DNA from: Mucilaginibacter yixingensis
Lineage (GTDB): Bacteria; Bacteroidota; Bacteroidia; Sphingobacteriales; Sphingobacteriaceae
Assembly (NCBI RefSeq): GCF_041080815.1
Contig: NZ_CP160205.1
Coordinates: 5,208,001-5,272,000, forward strand
DNA length: 64,000 nt
Direction of reading: 5' to 3'
The position numbers and the translations under genes are program-made. Positions 7,829-16,863 of the stretch are shown in pieces (position 1 is the first letter of the stretch; the number at the start of each line of letters is the position of its first letter). The notes below the pieces were generated by a model that ran no database searches, was not told the origin of the DNA, and saw nothing but the letters and a program-made list of their open reading frames with translations.

Positions 7829-10303
7829 ATGTTTCTTTCCAAAGGCATGGCTAAAAGCAAATTAAAAATTTGTTTATCGCTTTTTGCGGTTTTAATAGCC
7901 GGCAAAGTGCAGGCCGAAGGAAGTAAAGAAATAAGCTCCAATGGGGGTAATCGTGCATTTCTGGTATCGGCTACAACAGTAACGGCCTCATTCTTGTTCC
8001 CTACGTTGGGTACCATGAAGGTTTATGCCAAAGCTGGCGAAACTATCAACGTTGGGTCAAGCGTACAGGGTAATGGGTTGGGCACCATAAACATGCGTGC
8101 GCCTAATGGCAATACTTACACCAGTGGCAGTTCTACAACTATTGGCCTGATTGCCAATCGCGCGCAAGAATTGGCCGGTCCGCTGCCCAATGCAGGTGGC
8201 TATACTCCTTACACCCGTACCGTGCAGGCCGGCGAAGACGGTGTTTGGGAGGTTGATTTTGTTGCTCAAAATGGCGGTCTGCCCAGCGAAAACCCTGTAC
8301 CTATTGCTGCTAATGCCAGTTGGACACAATACTCCGGCCAGTACATTGCCGCTTTTGATATTACGGTGCGCTCCGCAGCTAACGCACCTATAACCGGCCG
8401 GGTTTATACCAATATCTTCTCGGGGATACTGGGTAGTTTTGATACCGGCTTCAACGGCATTTTTAAAATATTGACCAAAGATGGCTACGCTTATACGCTT
8501 GATAATAACGGCCAGGCCGGTAATGGTTTCTCCTTCTTTGTAAATAACAAAGGTTTTAGAAATGCCGGTGGCGATGCCTCTTACCAAAGTATAAATAACC
8601 TGGATAAACCCAATATTCAGGATCCGCGGGCTGCCGATACCCAGTCTGACGTTACCTATAAAATATTTTTTAATGACCCGGCTGCAGATCTGCCGGCAAC
8701 TGCGCCGGTGCCGGGTGGTGGTACTACCTGGTTGCACAATGCTATTGCACAGCCTGCAATTACACAGTCTGGTTTTCAGGGTATTGAAGGAACCTTAAAC
8801 CGGGCCGGTACATCGCCATTGCAAAGCGTGTTCACCTTTACTGTAAATAAAAACGGGGGGTATACTATACTGATTGATGTAGATCAGAATGGCAGTTTTG
8901 CTGACCCGAAAGATCGCAAACTTACCGGCACCGTAAGCGAAGGACCAAACCAGGTAATCTGGGACGGGTTAGACGGACAGGGCGCTAAAGTGCCTGCCGG
9001 CAATTACAATGCTACCATTAACGTAGTGCTGTTTGGCGGCGAAGTACATTTTCCCTTCTTTGACGTTGAGCGCAACGTAAATGGCATCAAGCTTACCAGA
9101 ACCAACGGTAACCTGGCGCCAGATTTTACGGTGTATTGGGATGACAGCAGTATATCTACCGTTGGCACGCCATCTAGTCCTGTTAAAAATATTACCGGTT
9201 TAAATAGCCAGATTAATGGCCATAAGTGGGGTTCGCCCGGTGCCTTGCCGTCAGATTTTGGCGACGAAAGAGGTTTGGACACCTGGGCTTATATAGCATC
9301 TACTAATCTCTCTGCAGCGGTGCCTATACAGCTACAGGAGGCCGATTTGCAGTTGAGCGATATCAACGCCAACTCAGGCGGCGGATGCGTGGGCCAGTTG
9401 GTTAATTATGTGTTTACTGCTCGCAACAATGGCCCTAATGCGGTTAGCGGCAGTAAGCTCAGTTTTGCCTTCCCTGCTGATTTGACTAACGTGCAGGTAA
9501 CCCACACGCCTACCGGAGGTACGGTTGCTTTTTCTGCCGAGACCACTAATAATGGGGTATATTCTGTATCGCTCGATCTTACATCGGGTGCGGCAGCACA
9601 GTTTGTGGTTACGGGCAGAGTGCCAAAAATGCCAGCCTCTGGCAGTGTTACGGTAACCGCAGGTATTATGCGCCCGGCGGATGTGACCGACCCTGATGCC
9701 ACCAACCCCGATGCCGCTGCACCGAATGATGCACAGGTAGAGTGCGACTCGGCACCATCAGGTACTGGCTGTAATAATGTTAAAACCAATGTGCTGGCCT
9801 TTATCATGCCGCCCGATGCCGGTAATGATCAAACTGTTTTTATAAATGAAACGGCCACGCTAACTGCTGTTGGAGCGGGCACATGGGCGCAGTTGGGTAA
9901 TGCGCCTGCTGTTGCGGCAATAACTACCCCTACAGCTCTTAAAACCGAAGTGACGGGTTTGAGCGTGGTGGGCAAATATGCCTTTTTGCGTACAAATACC
10001 GCCGGTTGTACAGATACGGCTTTTGTAACCGTGCTACCTAAAAAAATAGATATCCCTACGGTGATTACACCTAACGGCGATGGTAAGAATGATACTTTTA
10101 CCATTCCTAATATTGAGTTATTTCCCGGTAGCCAACTCATTATCGTAAACCGCTGGGGTAACGAGGTGTATCGGTCAGATAGTTATCAAAATACCTGGAC
10201 CGGTGAAGGCCTGAGCGAAGGAACTTATTACTATGTACTGAACCGTAAAGAACCGAACGGCGGACATACCACATTTAAAGGCTGGCTGTTTTTAAAACGA
10301 TGA
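7829..10303 (+). CDS. Secreted T9SS substrate with type B (gliding-type) C-terminal domain
   Basis: An 824-residue surface or secreted protein. The signal peptide is best read from the second Met at 7847 (MAKSKLKICLSLFAVLIAG), so 7847 may be the true start. The middle has an Ig/DUF11-like segment around 510-620 (VGQLVNYVFTARNNGPNAVS). The last 80 residues are the gliding-motility-associated C-terminal domain used as a type IX sorting signal: VITPNGDGKNDTFTIPNI, IIVNRWGNEVYRS and GTYYYVL, ending KGWLFLKR. It heads a three-gene unit with PorP/SprF and OmpA proteins, 4 and 8 bases apart, which often accompany type B substrates. Its ligand or adhesion target cannot be told. Confidence 0.88.
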   Translation: MFLSKGMAKSKLKICLSLFAVLIAGKVQAEGSKEISSNGGNRAFLVSATTVTASFLFPTLGTMKVYAKAGETINVGSSVQGNGLGTINMRAPNGNTYTSGSSTTIGLIANRAQELAGPLPNAGGYTPYTRTVQAGEDGVWEVDFVAQNGGLPSENPVPIAANASWTQYSGQYIAAFDITVRSAANAPITGRVYTNIFSGILGSFDTGFNGIFKILTKDGYAYTLDNNGQAGNGFSFFVNNKGFRNAGGDASYQSINNLDKPNIQDPRAADTQSDVTYKIFFNDPAADLPATAPVPGGGTTWLHNAIAQPAITQSGFQGIEGTLNRAGTSPLQSVFTFTVNKNGGYTILIDVDQNGSFADPKDRKLTGTVSEGPNQVIWDGLDGQGAKVPAGNYNATINVVLFGGEVHFPFFDVERNVNGIKLTRTNGNLAPDFTVYWDDSSISTVGTPSSPVKNITGLNSQINGHKWGSPGALPSDFGDERGLDTWAYIASTNLSAAVPIQLQEADLQLSDINANSGGGCVGQLVNYVFTARNNGPNAVSGSKLSFAFPADLTNVQVTHTPTGGTVAFSAETTNNGVYSVSLDLTSGAAAQFVVTGRVPKMPASGSVTVTAGIMRPADVTDPDATNPDAAAPNDAQVECDSAPSGTGCNNVKTNVLAFIMPPDAGNDQTVFINETATLTAVGAGTWAQLGNAPAVAAITTPTALKTEVTGLSVVGKYAFLRTNTAGCTDTAFVTVLPKKIDIPTVITPNGDGKNDTFTIPNIELFPGSQLIIVNRWGNEVYRSDSYQNTWTGEGLSEGTYYYVLNRKEPNGGHTTFKGWLFLKR

Positions 10304-10307
10304 AGGC

Positions 10308-11291
10308 ATGAGGAGAACGATACGCAACATTATTTCTGGATTATTGCCTTTATTACTAGCCGGTGCTGCGCATGCGCAGCAAGGCATACAGTTTACACAA
10401 TATGCTTTTAGCGGCCTTTCGGTAAATCCGGCTTATGCGGGTTATAAAGAGAATTGGACGATGAACCTCATTAGCCGCATCCAATGGACGGGGATTGACG
10501 GCGCGCCAAGAACCGGAGCCGTTTCTATTGATGGGGTGGCCGATCCGGATCGTAAAAATATGGGCCTGGGTTTTGTGGTAACCGGCGATATGCTGGGGCC
10601 GCAAACCACATCAAGTGCCTATGTAAATTATGCCTATCGGCTGCGGTTAAATGATGACGATACCAAGCGGATCTGCTTTGGCCTGGGTGCGGGTGCAAAT
10701 GCTTACGTAGTAGATTATGGAAAGCTGAGTAGCACAGATCCGAGCGACCCGGGACTGGCCGCCGGCAGCGTCAGCAAGTTTACGCCAGATTTCAGGTTGG
10801 GTATTTATTACTATTCGCCATCATTTTACCTGGGGCTTTCGGCCCTGAACTTATTGGCCGATGCCGGTTTCTCTGATAATGCCGCCGTGGTACGCGAGGC
10901 GCGTTGTTATTACCTCACCGTTGGTTATATGACGCCCATTAGTGACGCCATTGACTGGAAACCATCGCTCCTGATAAAAGAAGATATGCGTGGCCCAACC
11001 AATATAGACCTGAGCACCAACTTTTTGATCAATAAGATGTTTTGGATAGGTGGCACTTATCGTACAGGGGTACCGGAGTGGAGTAAATCTGCCCTGCAAA
11101 ATAACCTGAATCATATTGATGCCGGTGCCGCTATAGTGGAGTATTATGTAAGCCCAAACCTGCGCCTGGGCTACTCTTTTGATTTTAATATCAACAAGCT
11201 GGCCGGCTATTCAAATGGTACACATGAGTTTTCGTTAGGCATGTCATTCGGGCGCAGAAAAGAACGAGTAATTAACCCCCGTTATTTTTAA
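10308..11291 (+). CDS. PorP/SprF family type IX secretion outer membrane protein
   Basis: A 327-residue protein with a signal peptide (ISGLLPLLLAGAAHAQ) and the family opening QGIQFTQYAFSGLSVNPAYAG. Alternating amphipathic strands follow, as for a small beta-barrel, ending with LRLGYSFDFNINKLAGYSNG and HEFSLGMSFG. PorP/SprF proteins accompany type B T9SS substrates and help hold them at the cell surface. The gene starts four bases after its predicted substrate and ends eight bases before the OmpA gene, so the three are one operon. Confidence 0.92.
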   Translation: MRRTIRNIISGLLPLLLAGAAHAQQGIQFTQYAFSGLSVNPAYAGYKENWTMNLISRIQWTGIDGAPRTGAVSIDGVADPDRKNMGLGFVVTGDMLGPQTTSSAYVNYAYRLRLNDDDTKRICFGLGAGANAYVVDYGKLSSTDPSDPGLAAGSVSKFTPDFRLGIYYYSPSFYLGLSALNLLADAGFSDNAAVVREARCYYLTVGYMTPISDAIDWKPSLLIKEDMRGPTNIDLSTNFLINKMFWIGGTYRTGVPEWSKSALQNNLNHIDAGAAIVEYYVSPNLRLGYSFDFNINKLAGYSNGTHEFSLGMSFGRRKERVINPRYF

Positions 11292-11299
11292 AGAGGGAT

Positions 11300-13399
11300 A
11301 TGAAGAAATATATACTTGCGGCATCTTTACTTATTGGCTTAACGGGCGGTGTTTGCGCCCAGGAGCAATTTGCCGGTAAGGGACAGGCTGACAAGCTTTT
11401 TGAACGCTATCAATATTACGAGAGCCTGCAGATTTACCTTGACGCTTATAACAAGCACCCCAATGACATCAAGGTAGCAGAACGCATAGCCGATTGCTAT
11501 CGTTTAACCAATAAATATGATGAAGCCGAACGTTGGTACGGTAAGGTAGCAGGCAAACCAGGAACCCGCCCGGCAGATAATTATTACTATGCTGAAGCCC
11601 TGCTGCGCAACCAGAAGTTTGTCGAAGCCAAAGCTGCCTACGGTAAATACTACAACAGCACCCAGAAAGAACAGCTTGATTTTAAACTGGCTGTTTGTGA
11701 TTCTGCCGCTGCCTGGATGAAGCGTCCATCAAACTACAAATTACTGCCGGAAGACAAGATCAATACCAGCTATTCTGACTGGGGCGTAACCTACACCGGT
11801 AAAACCGATCTGCTTTTTGCCTCAAACAGAGTTACCAGCAGTCAGGAAGATGATATTGATAAACGCACGGGCAATGGCTGGCTCAAGCTGTTTGATTATA
11901 ACAAAGAGAAAAAGCAGATCAGCGAGTTGATTTTTGAAAAGACGGGTAAGATCGATCTGAACAAAGACTATCACACTGGTCCCATCGCTTTCACTCCCGG
12001 CGGAGATACGGCCTACGCAACCGTAACCACCCGTGTGGCCGGTGCCCGTATAAAAACCGAGAAAAGCGAAATGGGCGGGCGTGTATATACCCGTCGGCTC
12101 CAACTGATGATTGCCACTAAGGTAAACGGCCATTGGGGTAACCTGAAGCAGTTTCAGTATGATAACGTGAATATGTTTTCAGATGGGTATGCGGCGTTAT
12201 CTAAAGACGGCAAAACGCTATACTTTGTGTCAGACAGGCCGGGTGGTATCGGTAAAACCGATATCTGGTACTGTAATAAATCTGGCAGCGATTGGGGGAT
12301 TCCATACAACTGTGGTAGCACGGTGAACACGGCTCAGGAAGAAAGTTTCCCGTTTATCGGGCCGGATAGCAAGCTATATTACTCGTCAAAAGGGCTGCCT
12401 GGTATGGGCGGTTATGATATTTTTTCTACCGGCGGGGAGAAAGCCCAATGGGCCAAGCCGGTTAACCTGAAATATCCTATTAACTCAACCAGCGATGATT
12501 TTTCTTACACCACAACAGACGGTTTAACAGGCTACATTTCTTCAAACCGCCAGGGCGGTAAAGGGGACGATGATGTTTACGCCTTTACGCTCAACATCCC
12601 AACAGATAATTCGGGCCCGATGTTAACCACTTTTAAAAATCCGGGAAGTATGCGCCCTGATGTTGCACCTGTTGAGAAACCTATGCCGATTAAAAACACT
12701 CTGGTGCCCGATGCTGTACCTGAGGTTGTCAATACGCCAGCCGTTGGCTTGCTCAAGCTGACTGGTACCGTGGTAGATGATCATACTGATCAGCTGCTTG
12801 ATTCGGTAAATGTCAGTTTTAAACAAAAAGCGGGCAGTAATATTCAGAACAGGCTATCTATTGATGGCAGTTTTGCTTTTGATGCCAGCAGGGTACAGAG
12901 CTATCTGCTGGAGGTAAAAAAGAAAGGCTATTATCCGGTAACGCTGGATATCCCGGCATCGTCTGTCATAACGATGGTGCAGAACCCCGTACGCATGAGG
13001 ATGCGCCCGCTGGAGGTTGGCGCCACTTTCATCATCCGTAATATTTATTATGACCTGAACCTGGCCCGCATCCGCCGCGATGCCATGGTGGAGCTGGATA
13101 AGCTGGTTGACCTGATGCGCGAAAACCCAACGCTGAAGATAGAGTTATCCTCACACACCGACTCGCGCGGATCTGATTATTATAACATGCTGCTTTCGCA
13201 GGCACGTGCCGTATCGGCCACCAACTATATTACCCGTAGAGGCATTGCACCCGGTCGCATTGTTGCCAAAGGCTATGGCGAAACCCGCCTGCTTAACAAA
13301 TGCGGCAACGGCGTGCCTTGTAGTGAAGAAGATCATCAGCTAAACCGCAGAACAGAAATAAAGGTGCTGGGCGTGGTGAATGCGAAGATTAAGAATTGA
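11300..13399 (+). CDS. OmpA family protein with TPR, PD40 and carboxypeptidase-regulatory-like domains
   Basis: A 699-residue envelope protein with a signal peptide (KKYILAASLLIGLTGGVCAQ). In order: TPR-like helices (about 30-130, with DKLFERYQYYESLQIYLDAY); WD40/PD40-like beta repeats (about 290-440, with SKDGKTLYFVSDRPGGIG and SKLYYSSKGLPGMGGYD); a CarboxypepD_reg-like fold (about 485-565); and a peptidoglycan-binding OmpA domain (about 585-690) with ELSSHTDSRGSDYYNMLLSQ and RIVAKGYGE. This is the usual third member of PorP/SprF loci and may anchor the complex to peptidoglycan. A palindromic repeat begins 13 bases after the stop. Confidence 0.92.
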   Translation: MKKYILAASLLIGLTGGVCAQEQFAGKGQADKLFERYQYYESLQIYLDAYNKHPNDIKVAERIADCYRLTNKYDEAERWYGKVAGKPGTRPADNYYYAEALLRNQKFVEAKAAYGKYYNSTQKEQLDFKLAVCDSAAAWMKRPSNYKLLPEDKINTSYSDWGVTYTGKTDLLFASNRVTSSQEDDIDKRTGNGWLKLFDYNKEKKQISELIFEKTGKIDLNKDYHTGPIAFTPGGDTAYATVTTRVAGARIKTEKSEMGGRVYTRRLQLMIATKVNGHWGNLKQFQYDNVNMFSDGYAALSKDGKTLYFVSDRPGGIGKTDIWYCNKSGSDWGIPYNCGSTVNTAQEESFPFIGPDSKLYYSSKGLPGMGGYDIFSTGGEKAQWAKPVNLKYPINSTSDDFSYTTTDGLTGYISSNRQGGKGDDDVYAFTLNIPTDNSGPMLTTFKNPGSMRPDVAPVEKPMPIKNTLVPDAVPEVVNTPAVGLLKLTGTVVDDHTDQLLDSVNVSFKQKAGSNIQNRLSIDGSFAFDASRVQSYLLEVKKKGYYPVTLDIPASSVITMVQNPVRMRMRPLEVGATFIIRNIYYDLNLARIRRDAMVELDKLVDLMRENPTLKIELSSHTDSRGSDYYNMLLSQARAVSATNYITRRGIAPGRIVAKGYGETRLLNKCGNGVPCSEEDHQLNRRTEIKVLGVVNAKIKN

Positions 13400-13411
13400 G
13401 ATATTTAACAT

Positions 13412-13516
13412 TTTGTCATTGCGAGGAGGAACGACGAAGCAATCTCCTCGAAGGATAGTCGGTGACATCATTCCGTTTGTAATGTGACGAGATTGCTTCG
13501 TTCCTCGCAATGACAA
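13412..13516. repeat. Intergenic palindromic repeat, family A
   Basis: Arms TTTGTCATTGCGAGGAGG... and ...TTCCTCGCAATGACAAA, with the inner pair CGAAGCAATCTC / GAGATTGCTTCG. The arms are about 30 bases and nearly perfect. It is a sister copy of the repeat at 591-716. Confidence 0.88.
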
Positions 13517-13559
13517 ATGGTATTGCAGGAAGACGGGGTTATCCACTTAAACATACCAA

Positions 13560-14249
13560 ATGAACACATCACCTATAAAAATAATAGTAACCGGAGCCAC
13601 CGGTATGGTAGGCGAAGGCGTATTGATGGAATGCCTGAATGACAATCGCGTAACCGAGGTGCTGATTGTAAACCGTAAGCCATCGGGTTTCAATCATTCC
13701 AAACTCAAAGAGGTTATTCATGCTGATTTTTTTGATCTCTCGCCAATCGAGGCGCAGTTAAGTGGGTATGATGCCTGCTATTTCTGCCTCGGCGTATCGT
13801 CTGTCGGGATGGATGCCGATACCTATTATAAACTTACCTATACCCTAACGCTCAATTTTGCGCAAACGCTAAGCAGGTTAAATCCCAATATGATATTCAC
13901 TTATGTATCCGGCAGCGGTACTGATCGCACAGAGCAAGGCAAGCTGCGCTGGGCCCGGGTGAAAGGCAAAACCGAGAATGACCTGGACAAACTACCCTTC
14001 AAGGCCGAATATAATTTTCGTCCCGGTGGATTGATTGCGGCAAAAGGTGCTAAAAATATCCCTGGCTGGTATAACTGGCTGGCCTGGCTGGTTAAGTTGG
14101 TAGGGGTGTTTATGCCTAACGGCGTTTCTACCCTGAAACAACTGGGCCGGGCCATGCTGCAGGTAACGTTTGCAGGGTTTGATAAGCAGGATGTGGAGGC
14201 GAAAGACATTAAACAGCTCGCGGCACAATATCCATCGTCACAACATTAA
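13560..14249 (+). CDS. NAD(P)-binding Rossmann-fold epimerase-like protein
   Basis: A 229-residue protein with an N-terminal dinucleotide-binding motif (IIVTGATGMVGEGVLMECL, residues 8-26) and an atypical short-chain/NAD-epimerase fold (YFCLGVSSVGMDADTYYKL, then FTYVSGSGTDRTEQG). It resembles the short NAD(P)H-binding proteins annotated as epimerases or HTATIP2-like. The classical YxxxK pair is not obvious, so catalytic activity and substrate are unknown. It stands alone between a repeat and an intergenic region. Confidence 0.82.
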   Translation: MNTSPIKIIVTGATGMVGEGVLMECLNDNRVTEVLIVNRKPSGFNHSKLKEVIHADFFDLSPIEAQLSGYDACYFCLGVSSVGMDADTYYKLTYTLTLNFAQTLSRLNPNMIFTYVSGSGTDRTEQGKLRWARVKGKTENDLDKLPFKAEYNFRPGGLIAAKGAKNIPGWYNWLAWLVKLVGVFMPNGVSTLKQLGRAMLQVTFAGFDKQDVEAKDIKQLAAQYPSSQH

Positions 14250-14353
14250 TTAATCAGCCAGTGGGCTTTACAAAAAGTTAATTTTAAGTGCGGCATTTCT
14301 AAACAGCATGTGGATAATTTTGGAGCCGTTGCATACACCTTATTGGGCTGTGC

Positions 14354-14749
14354 ATGGTACGAAACAAAGCGATGAACCCTAAACATCTTAAATACTATAT
14401 GTGTATATGCCTTGCGGCCATATATCTGGTATTTTCGAGCGTTTGTGTGGCTTTTTGTAAGACAAATGAAGGCCGGAATAACCATCGTCAGCCAAGTCTG
14501 CAGGTGAGTAATAAACATTCGGCTTTCTCCTCTCCCGTTAAAAAGGCAAGCTGTCTCAAATTTCTGCGCCGTCAGCGTATTATTTTCTATAAGCGACCGG
14601 CCTTGAAGATTAACATAATGTTGCTGGCGTGTCTGGCGCTGTTTGGCATCTTTGGCCGGTTTGCTCAACCGGTGGCGTCGTCGTTACCTTATTTGCAACC
14701 GTTGTTGCAGCGTAACCGGTTGGCTACGCTCTGCATCAGACAAGTCTGA
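14354..14749 (+). CDS. Small hypothetical membrane protein
   Basis: A 131-residue open frame not recognised as any family. Two hydrophobic segments are visible: YMCICLAAIYLVFSSVCVAF (near residues 15-34) and INIMLLACLALFGIFG (near 92-107), separated by a basic stretch. An ATG at 14372 (MNPKHLKYYM) is an equally good start. An opposite frame overlaps it, and codon bias is not decisive, so it may not be a gene. A terminator lies about 230 bases downstream; the bases between show nothing I recognise. Confidence 0.38.
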   Translation: MVRNKAMNPKHLKYYMCICLAAIYLVFSSVCVAFCKTNEGRNNHRQPSLQVSNKHSAFSSPVKKASCLKFLRRQRIIFYKRPALKINIMLLACLALFGIFGRFAQPVASSLPYLQPLLQRNRLATLCIRQV

Positions 14750-14977
14750 TTGGGGGGCTTCATCCTAAAAAAGGCGTACTGATTGCCCGAGTGGCAGACC
14801 CGGAACGCTGCAAAATTCACACACAAACCTGTATTGAAAATTTAGTAAACACTGCATCTGTTTGGATGTAGTTAAAGATAAATGTGGCCTGTTATCGCCA
14901 CAATCAACCTGTTGTTAGTGCAGTAGGTGATTTAAGATTAATACCCGCGAGGGGTGTTTCATGTTTAACTTTTTTTT

Positions 14978-15013
14978 AACCGGTATCTCTGCAAAGAGAT
15001 AGCCGGTTTTTTA
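14978..15013 (+). terminator. Rho-independent terminator
   Basis: CCGGTATCTCT / AGAGATAGCCGG with a GCAA loop, followed by TTTTTTATTTT on the plus strand. It ends whatever is transcribed from the 14.3 kb region and abuts the phnN stop on the other strand. Confidence 0.75.
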
Positions 15014-15016
15014 TTT

Positions 15017-15580
15017 TCAGGCATGCTCTATTATGCCGCTGAGCAGGGTTTTGAGCAGGTGCCGGCCGGCTTCTTCCAACGTGAGGTTGTTCTCAATCAC
15101 AATAACGCCATCGCGGTCAAATATAAGTGTGCTGTTGCGGCTGATGCGTTCTTTTAGTTCGCTACCAGTTTCACGGCCTCTATTTTGCAAACGGTGGGCA
15201 ATTACCTCTGGATCGGCCTCGATAGAAATGGCTTGCAGGTGGTCTGGAAATAAGGAGCGGGCAACATCCAGGTACTCGCGCGAGCCATTCACCACCACGT
15301 TAAACCCTCTTTGCAACCAGGCATTAATTTCTATACCAATGCCGTAGTGCAGGTTGTGGCTGTGCCAGTACATGGCAAACAGGCCGTTCTGCTGGCGTAG
15401 TTTAAATTCCTCATGGCTCAAACAGATATGATTTTCGTGTCCCGCACCAACAGGGCGGGTGATATACCGGTGTGCAAAAACCACCGGTGCCGTGTTGCCA
15501 TCAAGTGCCTTGCGGCAATAGTTCATCAATGAATCTTTACCGGCACCAGATGCACCGACGATGTAGAATAGTTTAGCCAT
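15017..15580 (-). CDS. phnN: Ribose 1,5-bisphosphate phosphokinase PhnN
   Basis: A 187-residue guanylate-kinase-like protein (E. coli PhnN is about 185). The start is set at 15580, where MAKLFYIVGASGAGKDSL begins; a longer frame upstream adds 12 residues with no family match. The Walker A motif is GASGAGKDS (residues 9-17), and HRYITRPVGAGHENH and YWHSHNLHYGIG are the substrate-site segments. PhnN phosphorylates ribose 1,5-bisphosphate to PRPP, the last salvage step after C-P lyase. It is 2.3 kb upstream of and opposite to the main phn operon, so it is probably controlled separately. Confidence 0.88.
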   Translation of the reverse strand: MAKLFYIVGASGAGKDSLMNYCRKALDGNTAPVVFAHRYITRPVGAGHENHICLSHEEFKLRQQNGLFAMYWHSHNLHYGIGIEINAWLQRGFNVVVNGSREYLDVARSLFPDHLQAISIEADPEVIAHRLQNRGRETGSELKERISRNSTLIFDRDGVIVIENNLTLEEAGRHLLKTLLSGIIEHA

Positions 15581-15615
15581 TTTAAAATAGTTCGATATCA
15601 AATGCCCATGTCGCA

Positions 15616-15697
15616 CCTAACCCTCTCCTGAGGAGAGAACTGAAAGACATCTTTTCTAAAGCCCCTCTCCTTTGGAGAGGGGTTGGGGTGAGGTTTT
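15616..15697. repeat. Intergenic palindromic repeat, family B
   Basis: CCTAACCCTCTCCTGAGGAG pairs loosely with CTCCTTTGGAGAGGGGTTGG near 15666-15685, and the unit ends TGAGGTTT. The end of the repeat supplies the stop codon of the neighbouring gene at 15696. Related copies lie at 16541 and 37042. Confidence 0.8.
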
Positions 15698-16484
15698 ATA
15701 TCGTAATCAAAGTTGTTCCCACCCCGAAATGATCGCTTGGATACAATCCGCTGCCTTCATCAGGCTCATTCAGCACAATGGCCGATTTTATAAATGTAGG
15801 CACGGTATTACAAGGGCCCGATGGTACGGAAAAAATATGATCCACATCTTTTACAGTCAGGCTGCCATAACCTTTACGGGGCTCATTACCGCCGCCCGCT
15901 TCATAACAGTCAACAGCGCCGGTAAGCTGGTGGAACAACGTTATCTCGTCTGACTGTTGTGTCGCATTAAAATCACCACATACCACATTGTAGGCCTCGG
16001 TGCGGCTAATCAGATTTTCAGCCAGCATTACTACCTGTTCTTTGCGCAGGTCCTCGCCATTGTGCAGGTGAGTAAGGTGCACATTGGTGAGTAATAACTG
16101 TTTCTCCTCGTTGATCTCCAGGTGCGCCTGTTGCACACGGCGCTGGCCATCGGCAGTACTCATGGGCAGGTCAAACTCCTGTACATCTCTGATGGGGAAG
16201 GCCGAGAGCAAGCCGAGGCCCGAGTAGCTGTTAATAGTTTTATTGCCAACCTGTCGCTGTTTAAACCGCGCAAAGGTAAAATGATAATACATATCCAGCT
16301 CCTCGGCCAGGTAGCGCAAGGTGTCTATCGACTCATCTTCAGAGAGAAAACATTCCTGGCAGGCCACCACGTGCGGCGTAAGCATTTTAAGTTGCGCCGC
16401 CAGCAGCTTAATGCGATTGTAATAATCGCCATCGCATTTCCAGGTATTTATGGTAACAATTCTTATCTGCATGTTAAAAGCCAA
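15696..16484 (-). CDS. Endonuclease/exonuclease/phosphatase family protein
   Basis: A 262-residue protein; the second Met at 16472 (MQIRIVTINTWK) matches the family start better. Motifs of the metal-dependent EEP fold are IVTINTWKCDGDYYNRI, HVVACQECFLSEDE (catalytic Glu), NVHLTHLHNGEDLR, NVVCGDFNAT and the terminal YPSDHFGVGTTL (SDH). The fold hydrolyses phosphodiesters or phosphomonoesters in nucleic acids, inositol phosphates or sphingolipids. Without a signal peptide it is likely cytoplasmic. Its place beside phnN is suggestive of phosphorus metabolism but proves nothing. Confidence 0.87.
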   Translation of the reverse strand: MAFNMQIRIVTINTWKCDGDYYNRIKLLAAQLKMLTPHVVACQECFLSEDESIDTLRYLAEELDMYYHFTFARFKQRQVGNKTINSYSGLGLLSAFPIRDVQEFDLPMSTADGQRRVQQAHLEINEEKQLLLTNVHLTHLHNGEDLRKEQVVMLAENLISRTEAYNVVCGDFNATQQSDEITLFHQLTGAVDCYEAGGGNEPRKGYGSLTVKDVDHIFSVPSGPCNTVPTFIKSAIVLNEPDEGSGLYPSDHFGVGTTLITI

Positions 16485-16540
16485 ATATGCGTTTTGAGCG
16501 TTCGCTGTTAATTAGCTTATGGTTAATTGTTTGTTAGCAC

Positions 16541-16680
16541 CACCTCTCCCTAACCCTCTCCAAAGGAGAGGGAACGAAGGGGATAGTTTAGTTGATGTAA
16601 TAATGACCAAGCTCTGTAAAGCCCCTCTCCTTTGGAGAGGGGTTGGGGTGAGGTTTTCGGAGAGGGTTAGGGAGAGGTTT
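16541..16680. repeat. Compound palindromic repeat, family B
   Basis: Outer arms ACCTCTCCCTAACCCTCTCC and GGAGAGGGTTAGGGAGAGGT enclose a complete family B unit (CCCCTCTCCTTTGGAGAGGG and GGTTGGGGTGAGG). This looks like one element nested in another. Confidence 0.8.
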
Positions 16681-16863
16681 ATTAGCCAACAATTAGCCAA
16701 CTATTCATAAACCATTGCCAAAGCCAATTTTTTAACACCAAACCCGGCAAAATGGTTAGTTATTTAATATTTGGCTAAAGATTACTTCAATCCGGTGTGC
16801 TAATATTATGCTGAGGAACTTCGGCTATGTATTGGCTGCATCTTCCCCGAAAAAAAGTTAGAC

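Noticed and set aside
8057..8737. A 226-codon minus-strand frame opposite the T9SS substrate gene
   Set aside because: Composition is typical of an antisense shadow and the plus-strand gene is well supported.
14246..14668. A 140-codon minus-strand frame over the hypothetical membrane protein region
   Set aside because: No signal, domain or start context; the opposite frame has the better hydrophobic segments, although it too is uncertain.
14785..14830. A stretch like the 5' half of a class II tRNA (GCCCGAGTGGCAGA)
   Set aside because: No T arm or matching acceptor strand follows within 120 bases, so I do not call an RNA.
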